A stretch of 64,000 bases of DNA from Vibrio hibernica (lineage in GTDB: Bacteria > Pseudomonadota > Gammaproteobacteria > Enterobacterales > Vibrionaceae). The position numbers and the translations under genes were made by a program. The stretch's first letter is position 1. Every line of letters starts with the position of its first letter. The stretch covers positions 26,991 to 90,990 of the forward strand of contig NZ_VHKO01000008.1 in assembly GCF_015223435.1 (NCBI RefSeq). The letters run 5' to 3'. Positions 47,139 to 57,316 of the stretch are shown here, piece after piece. Under the pieces are notes generated by a model. It ran no database searches. It was not told the DNA's origin and saw only the letters and a list, made by a program, of their open reading frames with translations.

Positions 47139-48326
47139 TTAACCTTCTTCAGTAAGAGCCGCTGCCATTGCCTTTTTCGATGTCGCCATGAAGTAGCCAG
47201 CTAATAAACCAATAGTACATAAAATGGCGGTAATACCTGTTGTTGGGAGAGCTTGGCTGGCATAAGTAGCGACTAATGCACTGGCTAAACCGCTAATACA
47301 AATCTGTAAGCTATTTTGTAAACCTGCCGCGGTTGCTGGGCTGTATTTACAGCTTGATAAAGCACGGTTAACCACGATTGGGTACAGCGCACCATTGGCA
47401 ACAGCAATAAAGCAAAATGGGATCAATACTGGCCAAATAGTTGTAATCGTCATATTGGAAGCAATGAACATGACGATGGCAGAAACGCTGAACAGAGCCA
47501 GTAATACCTTAAGAACTTTTGCATCACCTAGCTTCGCAACATAGCGCTTACCAAAATATCCCCCAGTCATAAAGGCAATGGTTTGTGGCACAAAACTTAA
47601 ACCAATATCTTTAGCGTCATATCCCATCGAGGTCATGATTTCAGGCATGCCAGTCAAGTAGGCAAAGAAACAGGCGGAAGCCATCGCAAACATCAGCACA
47701 TTACCTAAGTACACGTGAGAGCTGAATAATGCTTTAATATCTTGTTTTACTGAGGTTTGTTTTGGTTCTTCTGCTTCATCTTTTGCTTGAGTTAAAGTGA
47801 CACAGGCTAACACGGCACCAACTACGGTTAAGAAAATAAAGATACTTGCCCAACCAAAGTGAGCCATTAAGAACACACCAAGTTGCGGTGCGATTGCCGG
47901 AGATAGCGCCACCAGCGGCATAATTGAAGCAAAAACTTGCTGGCTTACTGAGCTAGAGTAACGCTTTATCACCATCGCTTGCCAAATTACCGCCGGTGCA
48001 CATACGCCCATTGCTTGCACAAATCGTAATGTTAATAATTGCCAAACTTCTTGGCTAAAACTTAATCCTAATGATGCTAAAGCAAACAGTACTAACCCGA
48101 CAGATAGCGTATTTCGATGACCAAATTTATCCGATGCCAATCCCCACAATAACTGTCCTGATGCCATGCCTGCTAAGAAAATCGATAAAGAAAGCGCAAT
48201 CGATTCTGGACCAGTTGAAAAGTGATCTTCGAGTATTTTAAAAGCCGGAAGGTACATGTCGGTTGCGACAAAGCCTAGCATCGACAATGCTGCAAGGTAA
48301 AAGAGTTGTGTTTTTGCAATATTCAT
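47139..48326 (-). CDS. punC: MFS transporter, PunC/YdhC type
   Basis: A 395-residue, 12-helix drug/H+ antiporter-family (Bcr/CflA subgroup) transporter. FVATDMYLPAFK in helix 1 and WGLASDKFGHRNTL after helix 2 are typical. It is divergent from a gene that closely resembles E. coli punR (ydhB), whose neighbour punC (ydhC) imports purine nucleosides. The pairing supports that identity; transport substrate is inferred. Confidence 0.78.
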   Translation of the reverse strand: MNIAKTQLFYLAALSMLGFVATDMYLPAFKILEDHFSTGPESIALSLSIFLAGMASGQLLWGLASDKFGHRNTLSVGLVLFALASLGLSFSQEVWQLLTLRFVQAMGVCAPAVIWQAMVIKRYSSSVSQQVFASIMPLVALSPAIAPQLGVFLMAHFGWASIFIFLTVVGAVLACVTLTQAKDEAEEPKQTSVKQDIKALFSSHVYLGNVLMFAMASACFFAYLTGMPEIMTSMGYDAKDIGLSFVPQTIAFMTGGYFGKRYVAKLGDAKVLKVLLALFSVSAIVMFIASNMTITTIWPVLIPFCFIAVANGALYPIVVNRALSSCKYSPATAAGLQNSLQICISGLASALVATYASQALPTTGITAILCTIGLLAGYFMATSKKAMAAALTEEG

Positions 48327-48399
48327 ATCAGTGCCACTAAAAAGTTAATCTATTCTCACTAGTATAAATTTTCCTTATGACAAAATTAAACGTTATAAT

Positions 48400-48417
48400 T
48401 TTGAATTAGCGTTCAAA
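48400..48417. promoter_or_regulatory. Candidate PunR operator
   Basis: Dyad TTTGAA (48400-48405) and TTCAAA (48412-48417) around six bases, in the punC-punR gap and 28 bases before the punR ATG. It fits the T-N11-A layout of LysR-type sites. Not verified. Confidence 0.4.
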
Positions 48418-48445
48418 TTTTTTGATGGATAATTGGTGGTGTCAA

Positions 48446-49345
48446 ATGTATTCAAAACAATCTCTGCAAATGCTCGATACCATTGCGCGACTTGGGAGTT
48501 TTACCGCTGCCGCCGAGCAGTTACATAAAGTACCCTCTGCGATAAGTTATGCGGTTCGTCAGGTTGAAAATGAGTTAGGTGTGAAAATATTTAATCGTTT
48601 AGCGCGCAAGGTGGAGCTTACTGAAGCTGGGCAGCATTTTATTAATGAAGCACGCCAATTATTACGTCATATGGAAGAGGTGAAGGCGCAAACTAAACGA
48701 GTGGAAAATGGTTATCACAAAACCGTTAAGCTTACTTTAGATAATATCGTTAAACTTGAGCAACTAAAGCCTTTAATTGAAGACTTTTACCGTACTTTTG
48801 ATTTCGCTGAGCTGCAAATTAATATGGAGGTTTTTAATGGATCATGGGAAGCTATTTCGGAAGGTCGTGCCGATATTGTGATTGGAGCCACTTCCGCTAT
48901 TCCTGTTAGTGGTGATTATGGGGTGAAGTCGATGGGTGAAATTGATTGGGCCTATGTGATGGCAGTTGATCACCCTTTGTCGAATAAAAGTGAATTAACC
49001 GCTGACGATTTAATGAACATTCCCGCGATTTGTTTAGATGATACCTCTACGCTATTACCTAAAAGACACACTTGGCATTCCATGCAACAGCGTCGATTAT
49101 TACTGCCCAATTGGTTTAGTGCGATTGAATGCCTTAAAAACAAGGTTGGAATGGGTTATATGCCTCGCCATATGGCTAAGCATTTTATTGCTCAAGGAGA
49201 GCTAATTGAAGCGCAGATCAGTGGTGATAAACCATTAAGCGCTTGTTGTTTGGTATGGCGTAAAGATGAAGGCAATAAGCTGGTGGAATGGTTGATCGAT
49301 TATCTTGGAGACAGCGAACAGTTGTATAAACAGTGGTTGGAATAA
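48446..49345 (+). CDS. punR: LysR-family regulator, PunR/YdhB type
   Basis: A 299-residue LysR-type regulator. The winged helix-turn-helix occupies about 1-60 (GSFTAAAEQLHKVPSAISYAV) and the ligand-binding domain the rest. The C-terminal ACCLVWRKDEGNKLVEWL and the central FNGSWEAISEGRADIVIGAT segment match E. coli PunR. ATG 48446 is chosen over upstream TTG and ATG codons because it gives the family start, and TGGTGG lies before it. Confidence 0.82.
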   Translation: MYSKQSLQMLDTIARLGSFTAAAEQLHKVPSAISYAVRQVENELGVKIFNRLARKVELTEAGQHFINEARQLLRHMEEVKAQTKRVENGYHKTVKLTLDNIVKLEQLKPLIEDFYRTFDFAELQINMEVFNGSWEAISEGRADIVIGATSAIPVSGDYGVKSMGEIDWAYVMAVDHPLSNKSELTADDLMNIPAICLDDTSTLLPKRHTWHSMQQRRLLLPNWFSAIECLKNKVGMGYMPRHMAKHFIAQGELIEAQISGDKPLSACCLVWRKDEGNKLVEWLIDYLGDSEQLYKQWLE

Positions 49346-49435
49346 AGCGTATTTATAATTTTTAGTTCATCAATAAAAAGGTGGGCTGCAAGTAAGATAA
49401 CAGCGCCACCTTTTAGGTTTTATACATTCACATTT

Positions 49436-50989
49436 CTAGGATAAAAAGAACTTATACGATGGACTATCGTTTTCGTCTTTATACTGATAACCCAATTCTT
49501 TTAGATGAGCGGAGAAACGTTCTAAGTCGGAATCAGCCAGTTCAAAACCACATAATACGCGACCATAATCGGCGCCGTGATTACGATAGTTAAATAAACT
49601 GATATTCCAGTGCGTGCCTAAGGTACTTAAAAAGTTTAATAGGGCGCCGGGTGACTCTGGAAATTCAAAGCTGTATAAACGTTCTTGCAGTGGTTGAAGT
49701 GGTTTTCCTCCAATCATATAGCGCACATGCAGTTTCGCCATTTCATCATCGGATAAATCCGCCACTGGATAACCACCCGCGCGTAAATCTTCTACAATAT
49801 GATCAAGCTCTTGCTGACCTTCTTGTAGGCGCACCCCGACAAAAATATTGGCTTGCTTATCATCGTTATAGCGATAGTTAAACTCGGTTACCGCTCGTCC
49901 ACCAATAAGATTACAGAACTCAAAGAAAGCGCCTTTGCGTTCAGGAATGGTCACGGCCAATAAACCTTCACGTTTCTCACCCAACTCACAGCGTTCAGAC
50001 ACATAACGTAAGCCGTGGAAGTTGGTGTTAGCGCCAGAAAGGATCGCTCCTAGTTGCTTATCTTTGAGTTGATTTTGCTCTGAGTATTTTTTCAAACCCG
50101 CTAATGCGAGTGCACCAGATGGCTCGGCGATCGCGCGTGTATCTTCAAAAATATCTTTGACGGCCGCACAGATTTCATCGCTGGAAACGGTTATATGGCC
50201 ATCTAAATGTTGTTGGCACAAACGGAAAGTTTCATTACCAATGATTTTGACTGCTACGCCATCGGCAAACATGCTGACTCGCTCTAAAGCCACTGGTTTA
50301 CCGGCATCAAGCGCCGCTTTCAAACAAGCAGAATCTTCAGGTTCGACGGCAATTACTTTGATTTCAGGCATTAACTGCTTGATTAAAACTGCAACGCCAG
50401 CGGCTAATCCACCACCACCAACGGGCACAAAAATATAATCAAGGTGACCATTTTGTTGCAGCATTTCCATGCCAATCGTTCCTTGGCCTGCGATCACCAA
50501 GGGATGATCAAAAGGCGGCACATAAGTGTAACCGTGCTCAGCAGCTAAACGCTCGGCTTCACCTTTGGCTTCATCAAAATTATTACCATGTAATACCACT
50601 TCGCCGCCGTAACCACGCACCGCATTTACTTTAATATCGGGGGTGGTTTTTGGCATCACGATAATCGCGCGAATGGATAAATGCTTACCCGATAACGCGA
50701 TACCTTGCGCATGATTCCCTGCTGATGCTGTGATAACGCCCGCTTGTTTTTGTGCATAATTTAAGCTGGCAACCATGTTATAAGCGCCACGCAGTTTAAA
50801 TGAATGAACCGGTTGTCTATCTTCACGTTTAAGCTGGATATGATTACCTAAACGCTCCGATAAGCGGGTGAGTGTTTGCAATGGCGTGACTTGCGCGACG
50901 TCATAAATTGGCGCGCGCAAGATATGGCGCAGGTATTCTGCGCCAGTATGCGGAAGGTTTAGCTTAGTTTGCTCACTATCTTCGGCCAT
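49436..50989 (-). CDS. ilvA: Threonine dehydratase, biosynthetic
   Basis: A 517-residue PLP enzyme deaminating threonine to 2-oxobutyrate, the first step to isoleucine. The PLP lysine is in HSFKLRGAYN near residues 67-76 and the glycine loop is GGGGLAAG. Two C-terminal ACT-like regulatory domains (from about 330) bind isoleucine and valine. It is the last gene of ilvGMEDA, four bases after ilvD. Confidence 0.96.
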   Translation of the reverse strand: MAEDSEQTKLNLPHTGAEYLRHILRAPIYDVAQVTPLQTLTRLSERLGNHIQLKREDRQPVHSFKLRGAYNMVASLNYAQKQAGVITASAGNHAQGIALSGKHLSIRAIIVMPKTTPDIKVNAVRGYGGEVVLHGNNFDEAKGEAERLAAEHGYTYVPPFDHPLVIAGQGTIGMEMLQQNGHLDYIFVPVGGGGLAAGVAVLIKQLMPEIKVIAVEPEDSACLKAALDAGKPVALERVSMFADGVAVKIIGNETFRLCQQHLDGHITVSSDEICAAVKDIFEDTRAIAEPSGALALAGLKKYSEQNQLKDKQLGAILSGANTNFHGLRYVSERCELGEKREGLLAVTIPERKGAFFEFCNLIGGRAVTEFNYRYNDDKQANIFVGVRLQEGQQELDHIVEDLRAGGYPVADLSDDEMAKLHVRYMIGGKPLQPLQERLYSFEFPESPGALLNFLSTLGTHWNISLFNYRNHGADYGRVLCGFELADSDLERFSAHLKELGYQYKDENDSPSYKFFLS

Positions 50990-50993
50990 GGGA

Positions 50994-52835
50994 TTACCCC
51001 TCTAGCTTAGATTTATCACGTACCGCACCTTTATCGGCGCTGGTGGCAAGCATAGCGTAAGCTTTAAGTGCATAAGACACTACGCGTTCACGAGCAACGG
51101 GTTTCCAGCCTAATTGATCTTGTGTGGCACGACGCTCAGCCAGTTCTTGCTCGCTGATTTCAAGTTCAATGGTACGGTTTGGAATATCGATGGTAATGAT
51201 ATCGCCTTGGTTGACTAAACCAATCGTTCCACCATCGGCAGCTTCCGGTGAGGCATGACCAATCGATAAACCTGATGTACCGCCAGAGAAGCGGCCATCG
51301 GTTAATAGCGCACATTCTTTGCCTAAACCCATCGATTTAAGATAAGTAGTTGGGTACAGCATTTCTTGCATGCCTGGGCCACCTTTTGGACCTTCATAGC
51401 GAATAACCACGACATCGCCCGCTTTTACTTTGCCACCTAAAATGCCTTCAACTGCACTTTCTTGGCTTTCAAATACTACGGCTGGGCCTTGGAATGTTAG
51501 GTTGTTTTCATCCACACCGGCGGTTTTTACAATGCAGCCATCAAGGGCGATATTACCGCTGAGTACGGCTAAACCGCCATCTTGGCTAAAGGCGTTAGCT
51601 TTGGTACGAATACAACCATTCTCACGGTCATCATCGAGTGTGTCCCAACGACAATCTTGCGAGAAGGCTTTAGTGGTGCGAATACCAGCAGGACCAGCGC
51701 GGAAGAATTTTTTTACATCTTCCGATTGGGTTTGCATGATGTCGTAATGGGCTAATTGCTCATCCATCGTCATGCCTAGCACGGTATTGGTTTGGTTATT
51801 GATAAGGCCAGCGCGGTTTAACTCCCCTAAAATTGCCATGACACCACCCGCTCGGTGCACATCTTCCATATGATATTTTGGAGTAGAAGGTGCGACTTTA
51901 CAGATGTTTGGAATGAGACGAGAGATACGGTCAATGTCTTCCATGGTGAAGTCTATTTCACCTTCTTGAGCAGCAGCAACTAAATGCAGTACGGTATTGG
52001 TTGAGCCGCCCATTGCTACATCAAGAGCCATGGCGTTTTCAAATGCCGCGCGTGATGCAATATTACGTGGCAGAGCAGATTCATCATCTTCTAAATAATA
52101 ACGCTTAGTCAGTTCAACAATACGATGACCAGCATTTAAGAACAGTTGTTCACGATCGGCGTGAGTGGCGAGCATAGAACCGTTACCCGGCTGACTTAAA
52201 CCTAGCGCTTCGGTTAAACAGTTCATTGAGTTCGCGGTAAACATACCAGAACATGAACCACAAGTTGGGCAAGCCGAGCGTTCTACTTGCTCACTTTGTT
52301 CATCGGATACTTTTGGATCGGCGCCTTGGATCATGGCATCAACCAGATCAAGCTTGATGATTTGATCAGATAATTTAGTTTTACCTGCTTCCATTGGGCC
52401 GCCAGACACAAAAATGACTGGAATATTTAAGCGTAATGACGCCATTAACATTCCCGGAGTGATCTTGTCACAGTTGGAAATGCACACCATGGCATCGGCG
52501 CAGTGCGCATTAACCATGTATTCGACTGAATCGGCAATGAGTTCGCGTGAAGGCAGTGAATACAACATGCCGCCATGACCCATCGCAATACCATCATCTA
52601 CCGCAATTGTATTGAATTCTTTTGCAATACCGCCCGCTTTTTCAATTTCAGCTGCCACTAATTGACCCATGTCTTTTAGGTGAACATGGCCAGGTACGAA
52701 TTGAGTAAAGGAGTTTACAACCGCAATGATCGGTTTACCGAAATCTTCTTCTTTAACGCCAGTGGCGCGCCATAAAGCACGAGCACCTGCCATATTTCGA
52801 CCATGAGTGGTGGTAGCGGAGCGATAAATTGGCAT
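50994..52835 (-). CDS. ilvD: Dihydroxy-acid dehydratase
   Basis: A 613-residue iron-sulfur enzyme for the third common step of valine and isoleucine synthesis. Cluster cysteines appear in [12 protein letters not shown] and [17 protein letters not shown], and [19 protein letters not shown] is conserved near the end. A 99-base gap with a perfect hairpin separates it from ilvE. Confidence 0.97.
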   Translation of the reverse strand: MPIYRSATTTHGRNMAGARALWRATGVKEEDFGKPIIAVVNSFTQFVPGHVHLKDMGQLVAAEIEKAGGIAKEFNTIAVDDGIAMGHGGMLYSLPSRELIADSVEYMVNAHCADAMVCISNCDKITPGMLMASLRLNIPVIFVSGGPMEAGKTKLSDQIIKLDLVDAMIQGADPKVSDEQSEQVERSACPTCGSCSGMFTANSMNCLTEALGLSQPGNGSMLATHADREQLFLNAGHRIVELTKRYYLEDDESALPRNIASRAAFENAMALDVAMGGSTNTVLHLVAAAQEGEIDFTMEDIDRISRLIPNICKVAPSTPKYHMEDVHRAGGVMAILGELNRAGLINNQTNTVLGMTMDEQLAHYDIMQTQSEDVKKFFRAGPAGIRTTKAFSQDCRWDTLDDDRENGCIRTKANAFSQDGGLAVLSGNIALDGCIVKTAGVDENNLTFQGPAVVFESQESAVEGILGGKVKAGDVVVIRYEGPKGGPGMQEMLYPTTYLKSMGLGKECALLTDGRFSGGTSGLSIGHASPEAADGGTIGLVNQGDIITIDIPNRTIELEISEQELAERRATQDQLGWKPVARERVVSYALKAYAMLATSADKGAVRDKSKLEG

Positions 52836-52870
52836 AATTAAATCCTTTTAATACAATAGTTTTTAATGCG

Positions 52871-52896
52871 ATATAGGAGGTGTATACCTCCTATAT
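52871..52896 (-). repeat. Perfect hairpin containing Shine-Dalgarno sequence, ilvE-ilvD gap
   Basis: Eleven-base arms ATATAGGAGGT (52871-52881) and ACCTCCTATAT (52886-52896) around a four-base loop. The strand read by the ilv transcript contains AGGAGGT in one arm and its complement in the other. It lies 36 bases upstream of the ilvD ATG and has no T run, so it is not a terminator. Confidence 0.75.
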
Positions 52897-52934
52897 AGAT
52901 GAGTTTTTACCTTACAACGTGCTTATCTTTAGGT

Positions 52935-53873
52935 TTATTTACCTTGTGGGTAGACTGGATCGAGCCAGCCCCACTTATCTTCTGTTGAACCATTAAATAG
53001 GCCAAAGAAGGTTGATTGAATGTGTTCTGTGATTGGGCCGCGTTTGCCTTCACCCACAGCGATTTGATCAACGCTGCGTACGGGTACTATTTCTGCTGCG
53101 GTGCCTGTCATGAACACTTCGTCTGCTAGATATAATGCTTCGCGCGCGATGTTTGCTTCAATGATGTCGTAACCTAAATCTTTGGCTAGTATAACAATTG
53201 AATCACGCGTGATGCCGGGTAAAATCGAGCTAGTAGACGGTGGTGTGACTATCTTGCCATCTTTTACTACAAAAATATTTTCACCCGCGCCTTCAGATAT
53301 GTACCCACTGACACTGAGCGCAATCCCTTCATCATAACCATGGCGACGAGCTTCTCCACCGACAAGTAGTGATGAAAGGTAGTTACCACCAGCTTTTGCT
53401 GCGGTTGGGATTGTATTTGGCGCAGCACGATTCCAGCTAGAAATCATGGCATCGACACCATTCGCAAGGGCCTCTTCGCCTAGATAAGCTCCCCAAGGGA
53501 AAGCGGCGATGATCAGCTCCATTTGCGAATCAACAGGTGGACAAACACCGAGGCCAACATTGCCAATAAAACCAAGCGGGCGGATATAAGCGGAATTAAG
53601 CTTATTGGCACGCAGAGTTTCACGACATGCTTCCATAATTTCATCGACTGAATACGGGATAGGGAATCGATAAATTTTGGCAGAATCTTTTAAGCGTTGC
53701 ATGTGTTCACGATGGCGAAAAACAATCGGTCCGTTAGGAGTATCGTAGCAACGAACGCCTTCAAAAACAGAGGTGCCATAGTGCATTGAGTGCGTTAATA
53801 CGTGGACATTAGCTTCTGCCCAAGGAACCATTTCACCATTAAACCAAATAAAATCTGCTGTGCTTGTAGACAT
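52935..53873 (-). CDS. ilvE: Branched-chain amino-acid aminotransferase
   Basis: A 312-residue fold-type IV PLP aminotransferase for the last step of Val, Leu and Ile synthesis. The PLP lysine is in AAKAGGNYLSS near residue 160, and HYGTSVFEGVRCY and EVFMTGTAAEIVPV are diagnostic. Third gene of the ilv operon. Confidence 0.96.
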   Translation of the reverse strand: MSTSTADFIWFNGEMVPWAEANVHVLTHSMHYGTSVFEGVRCYDTPNGPIVFRHREHMQRLKDSAKIYRFPIPYSVDEIMEACRETLRANKLNSAYIRPLGFIGNVGLGVCPPVDSQMELIIAAFPWGAYLGEEALANGVDAMISSWNRAAPNTIPTAAKAGGNYLSSLLVGGEARRHGYDEGIALSVSGYISEGAGENIFVVKDGKIVTPPSTSSILPGITRDSIVILAKDLGYDIIEANIAREALYLADEVFMTGTAAEIVPVRSVDQIAVGEGKRGPITEHIQSTFFGLFNGSTEDKWGWLDPVYPQGK

Positions 53874-53905
53874 TTTCTTCTTCCTTTAAATAAACACGTA
53901 CTCAT

Positions 53906-54160
53906 TTATTCAGATAAATGAGTTTGTAATAGTTCCGTTTCAACGGTGATGATATCCCATAGTTTTTCGATTTGGTTGATCAAAATGCTAATTGGACGGT
54001 TGCTGTCGACAATGATTTCAACACTGGCAATATTGCTTTCGTGGTTAACCGTCGCGATCACTTGTCTGATAATAAAACCACGATGTCGAATGACGCGCAA
54101 TACCCGTTCTAATAAAACAGGCTTATCATCGGCTTTTATGTTTAATTGATATCTGTCCAT
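53906..54160 (-). CDS. ilvM: Acetolactate synthase II small subunit
   Basis: An 84-residue ACT-domain protein that is the small subunit of valine-insensitive acetohydroxyacid synthase II. It reads VLLERVLRVIRHRGF near the start. Its ATG overlaps the ilvG stop by one base (TAATG), so the subunits are translated together. Confidence 0.93.
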   Translation of the reverse strand: MDRYQLNIKADDKPVLLERVLRVIRHRGFIIRQVIATVNHESNIASVEIIVDSNRPISILINQIEKLWDIITVETELLQTHLSE

Positions 54161-55806
54161 TAGTTATTCTCCAACATATCTTGGTTTGCTGCGCCTGGTG
54201 GCACTAATGGCCAAACGTTTTCTTCTTCAGAAATTAAAACGTGTAGTAAATAAGAGGTTTTACTGGCTAGCATCTCTTTAAGTGCCGGTTCTACTTCTTC
54301 TTTGCGTGTAATGGTTTTACCTGGAATATCAAAAGCTTTAGCGAGCATGATGAAATCAGGGTTATCGTCTAAAATAGTTTCACTATGTCGACCATCAAAA
54401 AACAAGGATTGCCATTGGCGTACCATGCCTAAACGTTGGTTATTCAGTAGGACTATTTTGACGGGAATTTGACGGCGCTTTAAGGTTCCAAGCTCTTGAA
54501 TATTCATCATTATTGAGCCATCACCAGTGATAAGAATAGACTCATCATTAGGACGCGCTACTTTAGCACCCATGGCGGCAGGCAAACCAAAACCCATAGT
54601 GCCAAGGCCAGCCGAGGTTAGATAGTTTTGTGGTAAGCGAGGTTGAATATGTTGCGCTGCCCACATTTGATGCTGGCCTACGTCGGTAGAAACCACTGCG
54701 CTATCTGGCATCATATCGCTTAACTGTTTGAGTAATTTAGGCGCGTAGATAAGATCGCCCGGATGGTTATAACGCCATTTGAATTTAGTGCGCAGTCGGT
54801 CGCAGTGTTCTACCCATTCAGATATGTCATTAGTTAATTCTAGTTGTGGTAATAATACATTGAGATCGCCTCGCAAGGATGCATGAGATAAGCGAAGTTT
54901 GTTAAATTCAGCTGCATCGATATCTAAATGAATCACTTTCGCGTTCGGTGCGAAGGTATCAAGCTTGCCAGTCACTCGGTCATCAAAACGAGCACCGACC
55001 ACAATTAATAAATCCGCTTCTTGCACCACTAAGTTGGCCGCTTTCGTGCCGTGCATACCTAGCATGCCTAAGTAATGTGGGTAATGGCGCTCAATGCTGC
55101 CTAAACCTTTTAACGTGCTAACGGCGGGCATTGGATTGTTGGTTAAAAATTGACGGACAGAATGCGTTGCTTTAGCAAGTTGCACGCCACCACCGACATA
55201 CAAAACGGGCTTACGGCTTTTAGCTAACACTTGTTGGGCTTGTTCTATGGCTTCAGGGCTAGCAATTGGAATCGCGGGTGGTGTGAACTCGGGTAATATT
55301 TTTACTGGAGCTTGAGCAAGCTGTACATCTTTAGCAATATCAACCAATACCGGGCCAGGCCGCCCTGACTTTGCCACTTCAAATGCTTCGGCAAGGGTTG
55401 GAGCAAGATCGTTGATATCGGTGACAAGATAGCTGTGCTTGCAACAAGAGAGAGACATACCAATGACATCCATTTCTTGAAATGCATCAGTACCGATATG
55501 GGTGCTAGCGACTTGCCCAGTAATCGCAACAATAGGAATGGAGTCCATTAGTGCATCAGCAAGACCTGTGACTAAATTGGTTGCTCCTGGGCCTGAGGTT
55601 GCCATGCAAACAGCGACTTCTTGAGTGGAGCGAGCCATACCTATTGCAGCCATGACTGCACCTTGTTCGTGGCGGCACAAAATATGCTCAACACCACCAT
55701 CATACAATGCATCATAAATTGGCATAATGGCCCCACCAGGGTAACCAAATATGGTTTTGATGCCTTCTTGTTGTAAAGCGCTGACCACCAGCTCCGATCC
55801 ATTCAT
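54160..55806 (-). CDS. ilvG: Acetolactate synthase II large subunit
   Basis: A 548-residue thiamine-diphosphate enzyme making acetolactate and acetohydroxybutyrate. The catalytic Glu is in [13 protein letters not shown] near residue 47, and the ThDP-binding GDGSIMMN segment is near 432. It is full length, unlike the frameshifted ilvG of E. coli K-12. Expression is probably attenuated through the ilvL leader upstream. Confidence 0.96.
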   Translation of the reverse strand: MNGSELVVSALQQEGIKTIFGYPGGAIMPIYDALYDGGVEHILCRHEQGAVMAAIGMARSTQEVAVCMATSGPGATNLVTGLADALMDSIPIVAITGQVASTHIGTDAFQEMDVIGMSLSCCKHSYLVTDINDLAPTLAEAFEVAKSGRPGPVLVDIAKDVQLAQAPVKILPEFTPPAIPIASPEAIEQAQQVLAKSRKPVLYVGGGVQLAKATHSVRQFLTNNPMPAVSTLKGLGSIERHYPHYLGMLGMHGTKAANLVVQEADLLIVVGARFDDRVTGKLDTFAPNAKVIHLDIDAAEFNKLRLSHASLRGDLNVLLPQLELTNDISEWVEHCDRLRTKFKWRYNHPGDLIYAPKLLKQLSDMMPDSAVVSTDVGQHQMWAAQHIQPRLPQNYLTSAGLGTMGFGLPAAMGAKVARPNDESILITGDGSIMMNIQELGTLKRRQIPVKIVLLNNQRLGMVRQWQSLFFDGRHSETILDDNPDFIMLAKAFDIPGKTITRKEEVEPALKEMLASKTSYLLHVLISEEENVWPLVPPGAANQDMLENN

Positions 55807-55913
55807 GCTTGACTCTCCCTTGAGCTAGTTTGTTTCCTTGTTAGTTCCCATTTTGACATTCCGCTGTCCTATTTCTAATTGTATTTTTATTGGTTATTAA
55901 ATTGTCCGATGAT

Positions 55914-55946
55914 AAAAAAAGCCCCCGGACTTGAGTGCGGGGGCTT
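55914..55946 (-). terminator. ilv operon attenuator terminator
   Basis: Stem GCCCCCG (55921-55927) with CGGGGGC (55938-55944), extended by AA/TT, followed on the minus strand by seven T. It lies 15 bases after the ilvL stop and before ilvG, the place of the ilv attenuator. Confidence 0.88.
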
Positions 55947-55960
55947 ATTAGTGTTGGTGT

Positions 55961-56050
55961 TTACTTATCGCTCACTAATCCCCGCGCGGATCGAATAATG
56001 ACCACGAGAATGACAATAATGAGAAGGTTGAGTCGAGCGATAATATTCAT
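55961..56050 (-). CDS. ilvL: ilv operon leader peptide
   Basis: A 29-residue peptide with runs of Ile, Leu and Val (for example LNLLIIVILVVII at about 8-19). Translation starts at ATG 56050, preceded by GGAAAACTA. Stalling at these codons when branched-chain aminoacyl-tRNAs are scarce would prevent formation of the downstream terminator, raising ilvGMEDA expression. This is the same logic as E. coli ilvL. Confidence 0.9.
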   Translation of the reverse strand: MNIIARLNLLIIVILVVIIRSARGLVSDK

Positions 56051-56253
56051 TAGTTTTCCATATCAATAAATAACGAATCGAACTTGTAAATAAGACGTTA
56101 GTAAACTTGTACTGTTAGTGGTATCACAGACTCTGGTTATATTACAAGCAAAAACTCACACTTTTTTCACCATACGATCGGCGTCAAACCTTGTATACAC
56201 CTATATACAAACAAAAAAAGCAGCGAGGGTTGCTTTAATCAATGGTGAAATAA

Positions 56254-57189
56254 ATGGAATTAGCAATCATACATAGTCGCGCTTGTGTCGGCGTTGAAGC
56301 ACCGGAAGTCACAGTCGAGGTGCATATCAGTAACGGTATGCCTGGATTTTCTTTAGTGGGATTACCCAAGACAACGGTGAAAGAAGCTAAAGACAGAGTT
56401 CGTAGTGCTATCTTGAATTCAAATTTTGAGTTCCCCGCTAAGCGCATCACTGTCAATTTAGCACCTGCCGATTTGCCGAAAGAAGGAGGGCGTTTTGATT
56501 TACCAATTGCATTGGGGATTTTGGCGGCCTCGCAACAAATTGCGATCAATAAGCTCGATCATTATGAATTTGTTGGGGAGCTGGCTTTATCTGGTGACTT
56601 ACGTCGAGTTAAAGGCGTGCTTCCGGCGGCATTAGCTTGCAAAAATATCGCTCGTTGTTTAGTGGTGCCGAATGACAATGGCGATCAAGCCGCGCTAGTC
56701 GGGAAAGGTTTACATAAATCCGCCTCGAGTTTATTGGAAGTGTGCGCCGATTTATGTGGGCAACAAAATTTACAGTTATTTATTTCACCAGAGAAGGCAG
56801 AAGTAAAAACCAATGACCGTGACCTACAAGACATCATTGGCCAACAACAAGGTAAACGAGCGTTAGAAATTGCCGCGGCAGGTTCCCATAATTTACTTTT
56901 TCTCGGTCCTCCAGGTACTGGAAAAACCATGTTAGCCTCTCGTTTATGTGATTTATTACCGGAAATGGAAGACGATGAAGCGCTAGAAAGTGCATCGGTC
57001 GCTTCGTTGACTGACATTGATATTAATCACCATAACTGGAAACACAGACCATTTCGATCGCCTCATCACTCTAGTTCAATGGCGGCGCTGGTGGGAGGTG
57101 GTTCAATTCCAAGACCAGGAGAAATATCCCTCGCGCATAATGGTTTGCTTTTTCTCGATGAGATTTCCCAAATCCCAATAATTAAATAA
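56254..57189 (+). pseudogene. comM: ComM/YifB (Mg-chelatase-like helicase), 5' part, interrupted
   Basis: The N-terminal part of the competence-associated AAA+ protein ComM. The Lon-protease-like N-terminal domain is followed by Walker A GPPGTGKTM near residues 218-226. The sequence follows the family up to LLFLDE (through about 57162); then eight foreign codons lead to a TAA. A normal ComM has about 500 residues, so the C-terminal AAA+ half is missing. The gene is next to ilvL-ilvG, as in E. coli. The element that follows is the cause; the 3' part should lie beyond the window. Confidence 0.9.
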
Positions 57190-57316
57190 TATCATTTATA
57201 TTATAATTGATTGAAATTAATTGAATTTATCTTAATTTAGTACTCGCAATTTATATTGACAGTGATCAGTTTGATAAATACCTTAACTATTAGTTGTCAA
57301 TCTATTGGGTTTCATT
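57163..57316 (+). other. AT-rich left end of the island
   Basis: Noncoding stretch with a tandem TCCCAAA/TCCCAAT (57166-57179) at the junction, an inverted CCCAAT/ATTGGG pair (57174-57179 and 57304-57309) and an ATTGACA/TTGTCAAT pair near 57257 and 57295. TTGACA here could be a -35 box for the recombinase operon, but no good -10 follows at 17 bases. These may be recombinase arm sites. Confidence 0.4.
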
